A stretch of 64,000 nt of DNA, from positions 55,280,610 to 55,344,609 of the forward strand of contig NC_052505.1 of the NCBI RefSeq assembly GCF_014356525.2, read 5' to 3'. Position numbers and translations under genes: made by a program. How positions within the stretch are numbered: position 1 is the stretch's first letter; each line of letters opens with the position of its first letter. This DNA comes from Nilaparvata lugens. Taxonomy: Eukaryota; Arthropoda; Insecta; Hemiptera; Delphacidae. Positions 36,417 through 48,299 of the stretch are shown piece by piece. The notes below the pieces were generated by a model. The model was not told the DNA's origin. It was given only the letters and a program-made list of their open reading frames with translations, and did not search any database.

Positions 36417-36640
36417 CTTTGTTGTAGTTCAGACACTGTATTACCGTACTTATAATAATTGAAAAAACACTTACTTTTCTTGGAGTATTGAGGAATGCAT
36501 TTCACTCCTGAGGAGGAGCTTCATCAGGCTGATATTTTGCTCCTCAGGAGTTAAATGCATTCCTCAATACTCCAAGAAAAGTAAGTGTTTTTTCAAATAT
36601 ATACAATGATTCAGTGACTGAACTACAACAAAGTTAGACA
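36417..36640. repeat. Long near-perfect hairpin
   Basis: Arms 36459-36515 and 36540-36596 (57 bp each) match with a single mismatch around a 24-nt loop (36516-36539). Pairing extends outward more loosely to CTTTGTTGTAGTTCAG and its complement, giving arms near 100 bp. Transcribed, it would fold into a long double-stranded stem of the type processed into small RNAs. A foldback MITE is the alternative. Confidence 0.92.
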
Positions 36641-36931
36641 TTTTTGTTACACATTTCAATTTATTCATGTGCTAGCATTCCCCTGGAATGTGTCTGCCTA
36701 GAATAATAAACGTTCATTTCCAGCACTGATAAATTTGAGAGGCTCACTTCTATTATAATTAATTATGCCATAAATAATTCATTTAGGCTATTTTATGAGG
36801 CTTTGAGGTTATGTGTCTGGGCTTTGAATGAGTTTATTATTTAAATAAATATAGTCTGAGTATCTGAGACTATAATAAATGTATTCTTTCATTATACAGT
36901 ACATCAATAAAAACAAAATCACTTGACTTAC

Positions 36932-37060
36932 CTTAAACTGGATCTTTCACAAAAATCACAAAACAACAGACACCAAAAAGTCCGTTACAATCCAAGTGTT
37001 GCATTGCGGAAGTCATTCCCGCCATTGACCAACAACCGCCTTCCCATGATCAAAAAACCT
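36932..37060 (-). other. Candidate first or leader exon (minus strand)
   Basis: On the minus strand TTTAAG|GTAAGTC at 36932 is a strong donor. The preceding GC-richer sequence contains several ATGs (for example ATGGCGGGAATGACTTCC), but the frames stop at or before the donor, so it would be mainly 5' UTR. The pairing with the exon at 35508-35619 is inferred. Confidence 0.3.
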
Positions 37061-37715
37061 ACTATGAAAATATCGATATATCATCGATATTCGATTATTT
37101 ATAATTATACATTTTTAAACTTGTTTGGGAATGCATTATTCAAATTACATATTTTAAATAAGTAAAAGTGAAATACTGTCCTAATTTCTACATTGTTCAA
37201 TGCAATAAAACCAGTAGGCCTATGCCCCAGAAAAAAGTTGGAATCTGTTTGTTTTATATATCGATTGTTGAAACCTTGATACATTCATTTCATAGTATTA
37301 ATACATTGATATTTTAATTTGATACCATAGTAGGCCTATGGATGGTGGGAATTTCAAAATTAATGATATTGACAATCTTATTAAAAAATTTGATATTCCA
37401 GGTGCGGGTTAATGATTTTTATGGGGGGACATTTGTGCTAGACACTGAAATAATGCTGGAATCGATAAATAGTAAAAGTAGTTATTATTTGAATTGAAAT
37501 CATTCAAAGTTCAAGTGTGTATAGTTCAGATACTGCACGATTTTCCCCATAAACTGTGATATATATTTGAAAAGTGGTATAACTTTTCCAATTTTCGATA
37601 GAATCATTTAAATTCTAGAATAGAATTGAAAATAAGAACAGAGACGTTGATGATTATTTTCAGAATTTTTAATGATAAAATACAATATTAAAAAAAATTT
37701 AAACGTCAGTAGCAC

Positions 37716-37960
37716 GTTAACGGCACGTCTGACAGGATTTTTGCAGAGGACAAAATGTACTAGAAATTCACTTATACACCCGAATAAGTCATCAAAAATA
37801 CATTGTTCCGGGAAAATTGAAAATCTGCAAAATTATTACTGTTTTCAACTGCATTTAAAATTACCGCAAAATGTCTATATATTGTTAACGGTGCATTGTA
37901 GACGATTTTTGCAAGAGACAAAAAGTGCTGGAAATCCCCTCCTACACCCTTCTACACTGA
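37716..37960 (+). repeat. Diverged 170-bp direct repeat
   Basis: TTAACGGCACG ... GATTTTTGCAGAGGACAAAA ... ACACCC (37716 on) recurs as TTAACGGTGCA ... GATTTTTGCAAGAGACAAAA ... ACACCC (37887 on). It leads straight into the palindromic array, so it may be part of the same element. Confidence 0.7.
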
Positions 37961-37967
37961 ACGTACA

Positions 37968-38390
37968 GTGATATCAATAGAAGTTCATTGACTGTATTTA
38001 CCGTGATGTGTATTGATATCCATGAACTCCTATTGATATCACTAAACTTGTAGTTATATCAATATAAGTTCATTGACTGTATTTACCGTGATTTCTATTG
38101 GTATCCATGGATTTCTATTGATATCCATGAGCTTCTATTGATATCACTAAACTTGCAGTGATATCAATATAAGTTCATTGACTGTATTTACCGTGATTTC
38201 TATTTGTATCCATGAACTTCTATTGATATCACTAAACTTGTAGTGATATCAATATAAGTTCATTGACTGTATTTACCGTGATTTCTATTGGTATCCATGG
38301 ATTTCTATCGATATTCATGAGCACGTATTGATATCCATGAGCATATATTGATATCAATAGAGTTTTTCTATCGATTTCTATGGATATCTC
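37968..38390. repeat. Second palindromic satellite array
   Basis: Units with TTCATTGACTGTATTTACCG recur at about 37984, 38069, 38174 and 38259 (spacing 85, 105, 85), separated by TATTGATATCACTAAACTTG and TATTGATATCCATG blocks. It ends in CCCACTAGGG directly before a CA run, the mirror image of the border at 28681-28689. Confidence 0.9.
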
Positions 38391-38545
38391 CCACTAGGGC
38401 ACAACACACACACACACACCCAAAAATCATGTTTTTGGACTCAGGGGACCTTGAAACGTATAGAAAACTTGAAATTGAGGTACCTTGATTTTTTTGGAAA
38501 GCAATACTTTCCTTACCTATGGTAATAGGGCAAGGAAGGTAAAAG
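38391..38545 (+). repeat. (CA)n and right end of dispersed repeat D
   Basis: CACTAGGGCACAA, a short CA run, then CCCAAAAATCATGTTTTTGG, GGGGACCTTGAAACG and CTTTCCTTACCTATGGTAAT. This looks like the continuation of the family whose left part is at 40475-40780 and 26940-27340, so repeat D is left part, (CA)n, right part. Confidence 0.6.
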
Positions 38546-38935
38546 TCATAAATTGAAACATAATAGCATTAATACTTCCATTCCTAACTAGTAAGAACTA
38601 TAATGCACAATCAAACTGAATGGATTGAGGATTATCATTATTCAACACTTCAAATTGCATAAGCTTGGTGGGAATCTACTGGCATAAGTGAAAACTTGTC
38701 CGCCAGTAGGAGTAGCGCCCCAATACTAAGAGAGGAGAAAAAATGAAGAATAATACGAATAAAATAAATGCTGCACTCGAGGATTTCTAAACATATGTAA
38801 TTCTAATCATACGCATCCTTCAACAATAGGTAAAAAAAAATATTTAGCAAGAGACCTTCAAAATGGAAGCTATATTATTTTGATTTCAAAATAATATAGA
38901 ATATATTAAAACTGAATATATTTTCTTATTTGATA
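38546..38935. other. No gene recognised
   Basis: AT-rich spacer between dispersed repeat D and the LINE fragment. No motif seen. Confidence 0.5.
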
Positions 38936-39860
38936 TCAATATAATATTCTTGGATATCCAGTTTTTTTATTTTCAATGTAATATACTTCGTTATAATTTG
39001 TTGATTTATGAGATCTTTTGGGATATTGCAGTATCGACTGAACTATAGCAAAGTATAACATTCTCATCACAGTTACCTTCAATACTGATCGTAGTCTAAA
39101 TAATTTATATGATACAAATTTTAATCTATTGCATAAGTAATCTATGTGTATTTTCCATTTGGAACCTTCCTCGATTATCAACTCTAGGTATTTCAAGTGA
39201 CTTGTTCTCTCAATTTCAGGACAATCACATACTACATGGTTGTCAACATTACAAATCATGTGTAATCTGAGTAGACAGTTTGTGATCTCATGTCCAGTAA
39301 TGTTTCTCGAAAATGCTGTGTACTTTTTTTTTTATATTGAGACTAAGTGCTGAATTTATGTCCAGCCATCTCTTTAATATGGAGAAGCCTTTTGTGGCGG
39401 CTTCATAAACGTTATGCCATGTATTGCCTCCAAATAACAACACAGTGTCATCAGCGAAAGAATAAGTCTCCCCACCATTTAGCTCCAATTTCAATACCTC
39501 ATTTACGTAGACCAGGAATGAAATAGACGATAGTACTGTACCCTGGGGTAGGCCGTACCCGGAAAGTGGCATCCTACTAACGTCAGTCTCATTTTTGAGA
39601 TTTTAAATTTGTACCCTATTTGAGAGGTAGCTCTCGAATAATTTTAATTGGGTTTCTCTAATCCCAACTCTTTCCAGTTTATGGAGTAATTGAATATGAG
39701 ACACCGTATCATACGCCTCAGCCAAATCGAGAAAGATAGCTATAGTTTTTTGTCCATTATTCAAAAGATCTGACACAGCATTAGAAAACTGTATGAGGGC
39801 ATCATCGGTACTTATGTTTTTTTTTTGAAGCCAAATTGAAGATCTTCTATTATTCTGTAA
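38936..39860 (-). pseudogene. LINE reverse transcriptase fragment (Jockey/R1-like)
   Basis: On the minus strand from about 39860: FGFKKKNISTDDALIQF, then IAIFLDLAEAYDTVSH (palm, first Asp), LFESYLSNRV, YGLPQGTVLSSISFLVYVNE and the catalytic SFADDTVLLFGG, then (after a frameshift near 39280) SHLKYLELIIEEGSKW and a decayed C-terminus. There is also a stop between SNRVQI and NLKNETD. No endonuclease and no 3' tail, so both ends are lost. Confidence 0.88.
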
Positions 39861-40037
39861 AATCGAAAAAATTCATATTCAATATTATAATTGGTTTATT
39901 TCAATTCCTTTGGCCTCATTTTACCTCTTCTTATCATATTAGTATTAAAAAAATTGAGTTTACTATTTTATTTTATTTTTCCAATCTTTTCTTTGCATCA
40001 GATATGCGTGACTAAGCTAGTTGATTCCAATAAGGCT

Positions 40038-40250
40038 GATTGAATCAGGACCTCCCAAATACCGGACCTGCGCCTGTGTGGAAATCTATAAGTAAAAATC
40101 TGGTGTGGCGCACTCACACAACTTTCCTTGCCGTTATGAAAAATGATCACCTGACGCTGGTGTTACCGCGCATCTCACGTCCACTACTTTTCAAAGATCT
40201 AAGCCAGCTGGTGACAGGACAATAACGCTGGAGACACACGAGGTCTGCTA
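40038..40250 (+). repeat. Dispersed repeats with a shared 30-bp end
   Basis: GATTGAATCAGGACCTCCC through AAATACCGGAC at about 40038-40068 reappears in inverted orientation at 42406-42438. From 40093 a diverged copy of repeat E follows (AAATCTGGTGTGGCGCACTC). The open frame through it is short and TE-like, so it is not called as a gene. Confidence 0.6.
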
Positions 40251-40474
40251 TCTCTTCATAGTGAATGATTTAATAGAATCAACAGTTGTCAACAGTTTGC
40301 AATTGAAATAATCTCATTTTCTCGAATTTCGAGCTTATTTCCAATTTTAGGTAAAAATGTTACTGAACATTAATTGTAGAGATTTCCATGCTCAATCTTT
40401 TCCACTTGAAATTTTTTGTTTAAATTGTATCTGAAGCCTGATAATTGGGAATCTAAGATCAAACTTTGCATAGA

Positions 40475-41010
<536 letters not shown>

Positions 41011-41180
41011 GTGAGTATTGAGTATTCAAAGTGTATTCAGTGTTCAAAGTGTTTTAATCAACAATAATTTCATAATAGGCCTATTCAACCTTAGATTACT
41101 TTTTGTTTATTATCCGCAACTCAACATTTAGCTTCACACAAACAACATGCTACAATGAGTATTAACAGTTTTAATTGAAC

Positions 41181-42014
41181 ATGCCTAGAAATTGTTATGT
41201 CCATGGGTGTCAATCAAACTATTATACAAGAACCTCCTTAGTGAGGATATTTACTTTGGTGTAAGTGTACAAGTTATTATTGGTATTTTTTGTATTTTGG
41301 TATTATTGGTTATTACAGGTATTTTTTGTACGTACAGTGCTAAAATACCTGTCATCAAATTTTTGGTTGGGATCGAATTATTATGTTATTTTGAGCACAA
41401 AATCACAAAAATTAAACGGCGGTCACAAGGCCTATTGTTTTCAAAATAAACCAAGTTCACAGTAGGATAGCACAATTTCACATACTACATCTAACCTATA
41501 AGTAGCAGCCATTTTGATTATCAAAATCATCAAATTATGTTATTCCTAATCTAAGTTCTCTGATCCCAATGTTTTTCCTAACCTAAGCTTTCCTAACCAA
41601 AACTTTTCTAACCTAAAGCTTTTCCTCACCTAGAGCTTTTCCTAACCTTAGCTACTTATGGCTACTACCAATAGGTAAAATGCATGTGAAATTATGCTAC
41701 TTTGAACTTAGTTAATTCTAAAAACAATAGTGACCGCCGTTCAATTCTGTGATTTTGTGCTCAAAATAACATAGGTAGGTTCTAAATCGATCCCAACCAA
41801 AAATTTGATGACAGGTATTTTGGCACTGGAAGTACACTTTAGCCTTCACTTTATCTTTCCCGAAGATAAAGAGCTGAGGAAAAAGTGGAAAAGGTGTACC
41901 CATAGGAAAGTCATCAACAATTCGACTGTGTATATGAATCATTTTAGAGCATCGGACATTATTAAAGAAGGAAATTTTTTGTGTGAAGATGGTTCTTACG
42001 TGACGGTTCCATGA
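41181..42014 (+). CDS. Small THAP-domain gene, two exons with a transposon-filled intron
   Basis: ATG at 41181 starts MPRNCYVHGCQSNYYT, a THAP-domain beginning (C-x4-C). The exon runs to GGT|GTAAGTG at 41261, a strong donor. After CTTTAG at 41842, the frame joins in phase to LHFIFPEDKELRKKWKRC, then FRASDIIKEG and LCEDGSYVTVP before TGA at 42012-42014. THAP domains are C2CH zinc fingers that bind DNA. The C-x-x-H half reads VYMNHF where the family has VCSxHF, so the third zinc ligand appears lost while the His is kept. The intron (41261-41842) is almost filled by a foldback element. The product would be a bare THAP domain of about 80 residues; it may be a decayed gene or transposase N-terminus, since P-element-type transposases also start with THAP. 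Confidence 0.6.
41335..41828. mobile_element. Foldback element in the THAP intron (494 bp)
   Basis: CAGTGCTAAAATACCTGTCA at the left pairs with the right end, whose complement reads CAGTGCCAAAATACCTGTCA. Pairing continues through GGTTGGGATCGA, TTATTTTGAGCACAAAATC and on to AATTTCACAT, giving arms of about 165 bp. The loop (about 41573-41660) contains degenerate 15-18-bp repeats with CCTAACCTAA. Non-coding. Confidence 0.9.
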
Positions 42015-42405
42015 AAAAAGTATAACTATGTGATGGTGCCTTTCCTACAATTTCTCCAAATTAGCCTTCTTACAACACAATTAAATCGTGTGTAATGGTA
42101 TTGAGCAATATATTTCTGAACAAATACTGCAACATGAAAAATAATAATCAGTTGCCCAAGCGAGCAAAGTCGCGAAAATTGAGAACATTGGATTCTTAGG
42201 CTAAAATAAAATAATGATAAATTATTAGCTATGTGCATGAGAATAAATGAAGTCCAGTTACCCTATCAAATAATTACTTCTTCAATAAGAACCTTATTCA
42301 GATTCTCAAGAATGATTTTTAACAGTAATAAGTTATTAGAGAGAGCTGGAACATAGCTGATGGCAGTAATCACCACCCAAGGCGGCCATCTTGTTTGTAT
42401 GCTCA

Positions 42406-42438
42406 TGTCCGGTATTTGGGAGGTCCTGATTCAATCTG
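42406..42438 (-). repeat. Inverted copy of the 40038 repeat end
   Basis: The complement of the GGACCTCCCAAATACCGGAC-containing block at 40038-40068. The two face each other 2.4 kb apart and flank the THAP gene. Confidence 0.8.
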
Positions 42439-43712
42439 TGAACTTTTGTATGCAAAGAAATAAATATAAATAATATTATGCCTACAGTAAACGACACCCC
42501 TTCATGGCTGACCATCAATATTGGCCGCGCTCTCGCAGTTACGAGCCACACTTTCTCACTCTGTGATCATTTTCAACATGGCGTCAACAAAAATGCTATA
42601 TACTTCATACTATCAGCACTCCACATGGAAATGCTTCTCATTCAACCATTACTGACAGTATAAAGGGAATCTCACTTCATATAGCTGGTTTACCTCATCA
42701 CGTCGTATTGGCCAATCAGAACAATTATTTCAAGATCCGCTTTCCTAAAATATCACTCGAACGTGTCTTTGCATGGCAATTATCCTCTAGAAACAGATCG
42801 TATTTATGATAATTTTATTCGTTGTCTTTGTGAAGATTTTCACTTCTAACTAGTTCAGTCAGGCAGTATAGTTTCTTTGACAAGAAAAAATTAAATAATG
42901 TCTGGAGAAGTAGTGTTGTCAGGTTGTTAAATTGTTTTTCAAAGTGTTTTTATGCTGATAGTTGTGATTGGCTATTTGCAAGAGAATGGGTGACTTTTGG
43001 CTATCTGTGAGTTTTCTTCTCGTTGTGACTGGAGGGTAGGTTCACTTTAATTATTTTCAACTGGTCAAGTTCAAGTTTTTATGTTAAGAAATAACAGTAA
43101 AATACTCGTACTTTAAAAGCTTACAAGTACAAACTAGTAGTTCTGTGAACAGTAGACCTCGCCCAGTTACAAACCGCAGCTTCCTCTTATACTGTCAATC
43201 AGAGTATAAATCCTGTCTGTATGTCCTGTCTGCGAGATATAGGTGTGAAAACGGCTAATGGCTGTTGGGGTTGGTGTATCAAAAATGCTAACATCAAAAA
43301 CTAATCTCTTTCAAGACATAGTACTGGCAACAGGACAGCCCAAGTTCAAAGCAGAGAAAGTTCGAGAGACAATACTATGTTATTTTAGTTATTAATTGCA
43401 TGCGTTATTGCACGCAATCAATAGTTCCTTTTTTCATTCACATTGGAGACAACGGGTTTCCCCAAATATGTCTCCTCAACTATGAAAATCGTACAAATAC
43501 AAATGAAAAAAGGAAAATAATGATAAAAATAATAGGCTACGAACTTATGCAATAATAAATTATACAAACAACAAAAATACCACCTTATTCGAAAATGAAA
43601 AATACATAGATTTCAAATACTTATGAAAAAAGTGATTTTTTAAATTATTTCTATTGAAACTGGTCACTAGTACCGACCATTGATTTTGCTCTCTTATTTC
43701 TCACCATAACAT
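42439..43712. other. No gene recognised; one dispersed repeat
   Basis: A short ATG-initiated frame in CAACATGGCG context lies near 42578 but stops after about 25 codons. 43323-43425 is a diverged copy of repeat F (compare 13092-13211). Confidence 0.5.
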
Positions 43713-43821
43713 ATTAATTTTTATTGTTCAAGTAGTCCAGTGGAGTCTACAGTTCTAATCTATAATAATTATAGATTAGAACTGTAGACTCCACTGGACT
43801 ACTTGAACAATGAAAATTAAT
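43713..43821. repeat. 109-bp near-perfect palindrome
   Basis: Two 54-bp arms (43713-43766 and 43768-43821) are reverse complements with one mismatch and a single-base centre at 43767. It contains CAGTGGAGTCTACAGTTC and its complement. There is no loop, so the DNA could extrude as a cruciform, and an RNA copy would be a full-length stem. Flanking sequence is not palindromic. Confidence 0.95.
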
Positions 43822-44014
43822 AATTTCTCTACTTTAAATTCTTTCGCTACACATTTATTTAATTTATACTTTTCTCACTCCATTAGCCAATAAGTCATAA
43901 AATTGACTTTCAATATTTAGGCTAAGATAAAACTTAAAAAAAAAGATAAAAATGAAATAAATTAATACTTAAACATACTTATACTAAATTTACTTGTGTG
44001 ATTGTTGCGTTGAC

Positions 44015-44330
44015 CGCTCGTTCACCGGCTCGTCGTTCGCGTAGTCGCTGATCGCACGGGTCTCTGGGTTTGGATTATCTTGGTTTCGCTGTCCAAGTCC
44101 TACACGTTCATCGGCTCAGACGATTCGTCGTCGTTCACGTAGTCGCTGATCCGTGTGATTTTTGAAGTCGCTTAGTTTCGTAGTCCAAGTACTACTCGAT
44201 CGCCGGCTCTCTGGCGACTCGTCGTTCACGTAGTCGCCGATCCGTGATTCTGCAGTGGCTTGGTCTCGTAATCCACGTCCTACTCGATCACGGGCTCTCT
44301 GGAGACTCGTTGTTCTGGAGTAGTTTCTGG
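44015..44330. repeat. GC-rich tandem repeat, 91-99-bp units
   Basis: CGTTCACGTAGTCGCTGATC-type cores recur at about 44040, 44139 and 44230, with further decayed copies to 44330, each linked by TTGGTCTCGT-GTCCA-GTCCTACTCG-like text. The CpG density is high for this window. Class unknown; it might be LTR or UTR sequence of a retroelement. Confidence 0.75.
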
Positions 44331-44639
44331 AGTGACTTGGTCTCGTTGTCCAAGCTCTTCTGGTTCTGCAGTTGGGAAGGAGGCGCAGTGTAGTCGCTTA
44401 TCTGTTGCAGGATGTTGGCGCCCCGTTACTACCTAGTAGAGAAGTTCTTAATCTGCTGACAAAAATTTACAATATATTGTTATTTGAATCTAATCTATTT
44501 TATTCTTCAATAAAATGTACTACGGAATATCACATAATCATGAAACATTTTAATCTTCATTTCTATCAAAGTTGTCTCTCTCATAGTAGGGCTTCAACCT
44601 GTTGATATGTACAATTTCGTGGAATATATACAATTTCAC

Positions 44640-47360
44640 TCACAGCATAAAACTGATGACATACGAAAGTTGTTGCGGGAGTGAGATCCTTCATGGAAGC
44701 TTATGCACAAACATCAGAGAGTAACAGAGAAATGTTCTCCAATTCATCTCTATCCCTCAACAGAAGTGAATTTCTCAGATTGAGATTGACTAGGGATTTC
44801 TTCTTCTTAATTTTAAAAAGGAGCTTCAACTGTAGTGGCATTGCATTGTAGAACTCTGGGGTTGAAAAAATAAATGCTTTCTTGAACAAAGTACACTTTG
44901 GTCTAAAACCACGAATATTAATATAGTTGGTCTGTCTTGTAGAACGAGGCTCAACCACCATGTCACAGTAGTCAATCGTGACACCGTCATTGCCACTGAT
45001 TGAATAGTAGATAGAAAAGCATTTCATTCACATAGAGGTGCCTCAATTGGAGAATACAAAATGTATAAAACAGAGGGGGAGTACTATCACGATAGTCCAC
45101 ACCAGCCATTATTCTCATACATGATTTTTGCAGTTTCATGATAGGGAAAATTGTTGTGTTATAAGTACTTCCCCAACAACTTAAACAGTGACTTATTCTT
45201 GAATGAACAAAAGCATGATAAATATCCTTCAAATTTTTGAAATTGCAAGATTTCTTCAACTGATACAAGACATGCAAATAAAAATGTAAGGATTTTTCAA
45301 ATTTTAGTACAGGATCTTTCCATGTCAAGTTTTGATCAAGTAAGACCCCAAGATATTCAACGACTGGAACACTCTCAACAGCAGGACAATTACAGTTCTC
45401 ATGAAGGCAATCGCAGGAGTGAACATGAACAGGGACATGCAATGTCTGACTACTCACCAAGCTAAATAAAATGTTGTTAGTTTCTTGAATGTTCATGGAT
45501 AACTTATTACAAGAAAACCAAAGAGCCAGCCTATCCAAGTCATGCTGAATATCCATGCCTATCTGATTGAAGGTGTTGGTATATGACAAGGCAGTATCAT
45601 CTACAAATGCTATTATCTGTCCATTAAATTATCTCTGAATAAATCATTAGCATAAATTGGGAACAGAATAGGTCTGAGTACAGAACCCTGTGGTACTCCG
45701 TAATTGATATCCAATAAACTACTGGTTTCATTTTTTATTTCAACTGCCTGCTTTCTTCCCCATAGTAATGTGTTGAACCACCCAAGAGGTGTACACCTGA
45801 TATCATCTCTCCACAATTTTTGCAAGAAAAAATAATTTTTGACAGTATCGAAAGCCTTACTGACATCAATAAACAATCCTGCCACCCTTCTACCCTGCCC
45901 ACTATTCAAACCATTATGGATATTGTGCAGAAAATCTTGGAGAGCAATGTCAGTTTTCAAATCCTTTCTGAATCCAAAATGAATTTTTGAAAAAAGTTAT
46001 TTGCATCCAAAAAATGTAATAACCTCTTCTTCATTAGTTTTTCTTAGATAATGTGGGTAGCAAAGAAATAGAACAGTAATTACTGTCTATGAATCGGTCA
46101 CCTCTCTTGAAAACTGGGATCACTGTTGCTATTTGAGAATGTCAGGAAATTAACCAGAAACAATGGAAAGATTAAGTAAGTGTGTCAGAGGCCTTACAAG
46201 GGACGGAAAATTCTCTTTTAAGATTCTGGCAGTGACTATGTCATTACCAGAGCTTATGTTTATAGATAGTTTATTTATAATCTCGAATAATCCAAACTCA
46301 CTCACAGGATTATTGGAAATACTTCTGCTAATATCATCACCCTTAAATTCTTCAGCATATTCCTGGATTACTGGCCCTGATACTGATGGACAGGACCGGG
46401 GGAGGGTCTCAGGTAGCTCAATAAAATATTCATTGAATATATATCTGCAACCGATCTATCCTCTGTGATCATTAAGTCCTTCTCACTTAAACATATTTTG
46501 TGTTCAACATTATTTGCTCTTGGCAAAACCTCATGCAACACTTCCCATTTTTCATTAAAATTTGTTTTTAATGCAGATTCAATTGATTTGCATAATAATT
46601 ACATTTTGCTTCTTACACCAATTTTTTAATTTTGTCTCTCATCTTGATAAAGTTACCTCTCAGTATGATATAATTCGGATCTCTCTGATATAACTTATAG
46701 TGTTTATCACGAACAGCAATACTGTTGGTAAGGTCAGGACTCATCCATGGTTTTATCATCTTCAGCCCACTCCTATATTTTATTCTCCTGCTATATGCAC
46801 TCAAGATATCATTCTTTATCTCATAGAACTTGTCGAAAGCCTCATTTACATCATTGAGTTCGAGAACACACCCCCAATCCCGCTCCACTATGAAACTACT
46901 CACCAATGAATAATCAATCTTGTTAGCCACATTGACATGATCACACCTCTTCTCCCCGCCAACCGGCAAAACACCTGCTATTGCTCTGTGATCAGTAATA
47001 AAATTATCCATTACAGCAACATGAACAAGCAATTGTGAGCTGATTGGATTGGTATGAGAAGTGATCAACGCAAGAAGATCAGAAGTCGGTCACCCTTGTG
47101 TCAATATCTATAAGTTGTTCCATACCATGACTATTAAAACAATCCAAATACTCATTGGTAACTGGGTCATTTGAGCGAAATCAAGATTGACATCCCCAAC
47201 ATATATCAGATTTAGTCTTTATTTATTTTTATCAGACCTTTATTCCATCAAGAGCCATCCTTAAATTGGTTACAAAAGATTTTCGATCATCAATATGTAA
47301 TCTATGAAGTCCAAATACAGAAAATTTGAAACTCAAATAAATGCAATTCAACAATAAGGT
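44640..47360 (-). pseudogene. Non-LTR retrotransposon (Jockey/R1-like): endonuclease end, RT and C-terminus
   Basis: On the minus strand from about 47360: an endonuclease remnant (GDVNLD-type block, SCVDHF), then 47068-46613 with PWMSPDLTNSIAVRDKHYKL (the linker found in these elements). The RT follows: FEIINKLSINISSGND, HFGFRKDLKTDIALQDFL, AGLFIDVSKAFDTV, YGVPQGSVLRPILFPIYAND, then AFVDDTALSYTNTF in another frame, VEYLGVLLDQNLTW, VHSRISHCLSCWG, and a C-terminal part ending at 44701. Frameshifts occur near 46000, 45612 and 45000, with stops in the fingers region, so it is dead. The 5' end abuts the Penelope-like element. It would nick DNA and reverse-transcribe its RNA at the nick. Confidence 0.9.
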
Positions 47361-47374
47361 ATCGCAATCAATAA

Positions 47375-48295
47375 TTATATCACAAGTCTTTTCTGTTGAA
47401 GTAATAGACTCATGTACGAATCCATCAATGCCACTAGCTCTTGACAGCTCTTGACAGTCGATGAGAAGCCTTCATAACCATCAATTTGGTACAGCAAGAC
47501 ATCACTCTCTAGTCTGTTACTTCCTTTCCATAAGCAAATAATATCATCAACATATCGATACCGGTAAACAATTTTATCTTCAAAATGACTATTTTCAATG
47601 ATTCTACTTCCCAACTTATCCATAAATAATTCAGCTAGGAGTGGTGAGAGGGGTGACCTCATTGCCAACCCCTCTCTTTGTTCAAAAAATCTATTGTTAA
47701 ATTTGAAATAATTCTGCTGAGTGCATAACTTTATCAATCCTATCAGTTCTTCTCTGAGTGTATGATCATTTATAGAGGCTTCCATTATTTCCTCAGCTCT
47801 TTCAATACTTTCTCCCACCAGTTAGTAAATGAATTAGTAACATCAAATGACACAAGTTTATAGGATGATAGAACAGGAATATGTTTTATATTGTTGACCA
47901 ACTCCAATGAATTTTTAATACTAAACTTTGGTTGAGAACCTGTTAATGACCGAAAGGTGCTATTCAGTTTGTGAGTTAATTTAGAGCAGGGGGAATTAAC
48001 CGGAAAGTTGACCGAAAAGTCTAGGTGGATATGGATTCATAACTGTTAGATACTTAGTTTCTTTCTTGTTAAATGATTTGGTGGTGGTGGTGAACTTATT
48101 TCTAATCAAGCTATTGATTTTGGTGATGGGATTGGAGTTAATCTCAATAAAAATTTTTATCTGCAATGAAATGGTTTACCTTACTTAGATATTCGTCCTT
48201 ATCCATTATTACTGTAGTGCATCCTTTGTCAGCCTTCAAAATTCATCTTCTTCTTTAAATTCTTCATGATGTCTGCCGTTTTTGTGATCTCTGTT
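47375..48295 (-). pseudogene. Penelope-like element, RT N-terminal half (inverted segment)
   Basis: Minus-strand order from 48250: LKADKGCTTVIMDKDEYL (PLE RT start), MNPYPPRLFGQ, STFRSLTGSQPKFS, LVNNIKHIPVLSSYKLVSFD (palm), then 47818-47375 with FKFNNRFFEQREGLAMRSPL, SPLLAELFMDKL and the catalytic YRYVDDIICLW box. Several frameshifts separate the first three parts. It stops just after the YVDD region, exactly where the plus-strand segment that follows resumes the protein. The two pieces complement each other, implying one element with an internal inversion. Confidence 0.85.
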
Positions 48296-48299
48296 CAAA

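Noticed and set aside
40040..40225. Open frame through dispersed repeats
   Set aside because: Crosses two repeat families seen elsewhere in the window, so it is repeat sequence and not a gene.
44410..44430. TTGGCGCCCCGTTAC as an LTR primer-binding site
   Set aside because: No LTR ends or gag/pol frame in the right place; too short to support.
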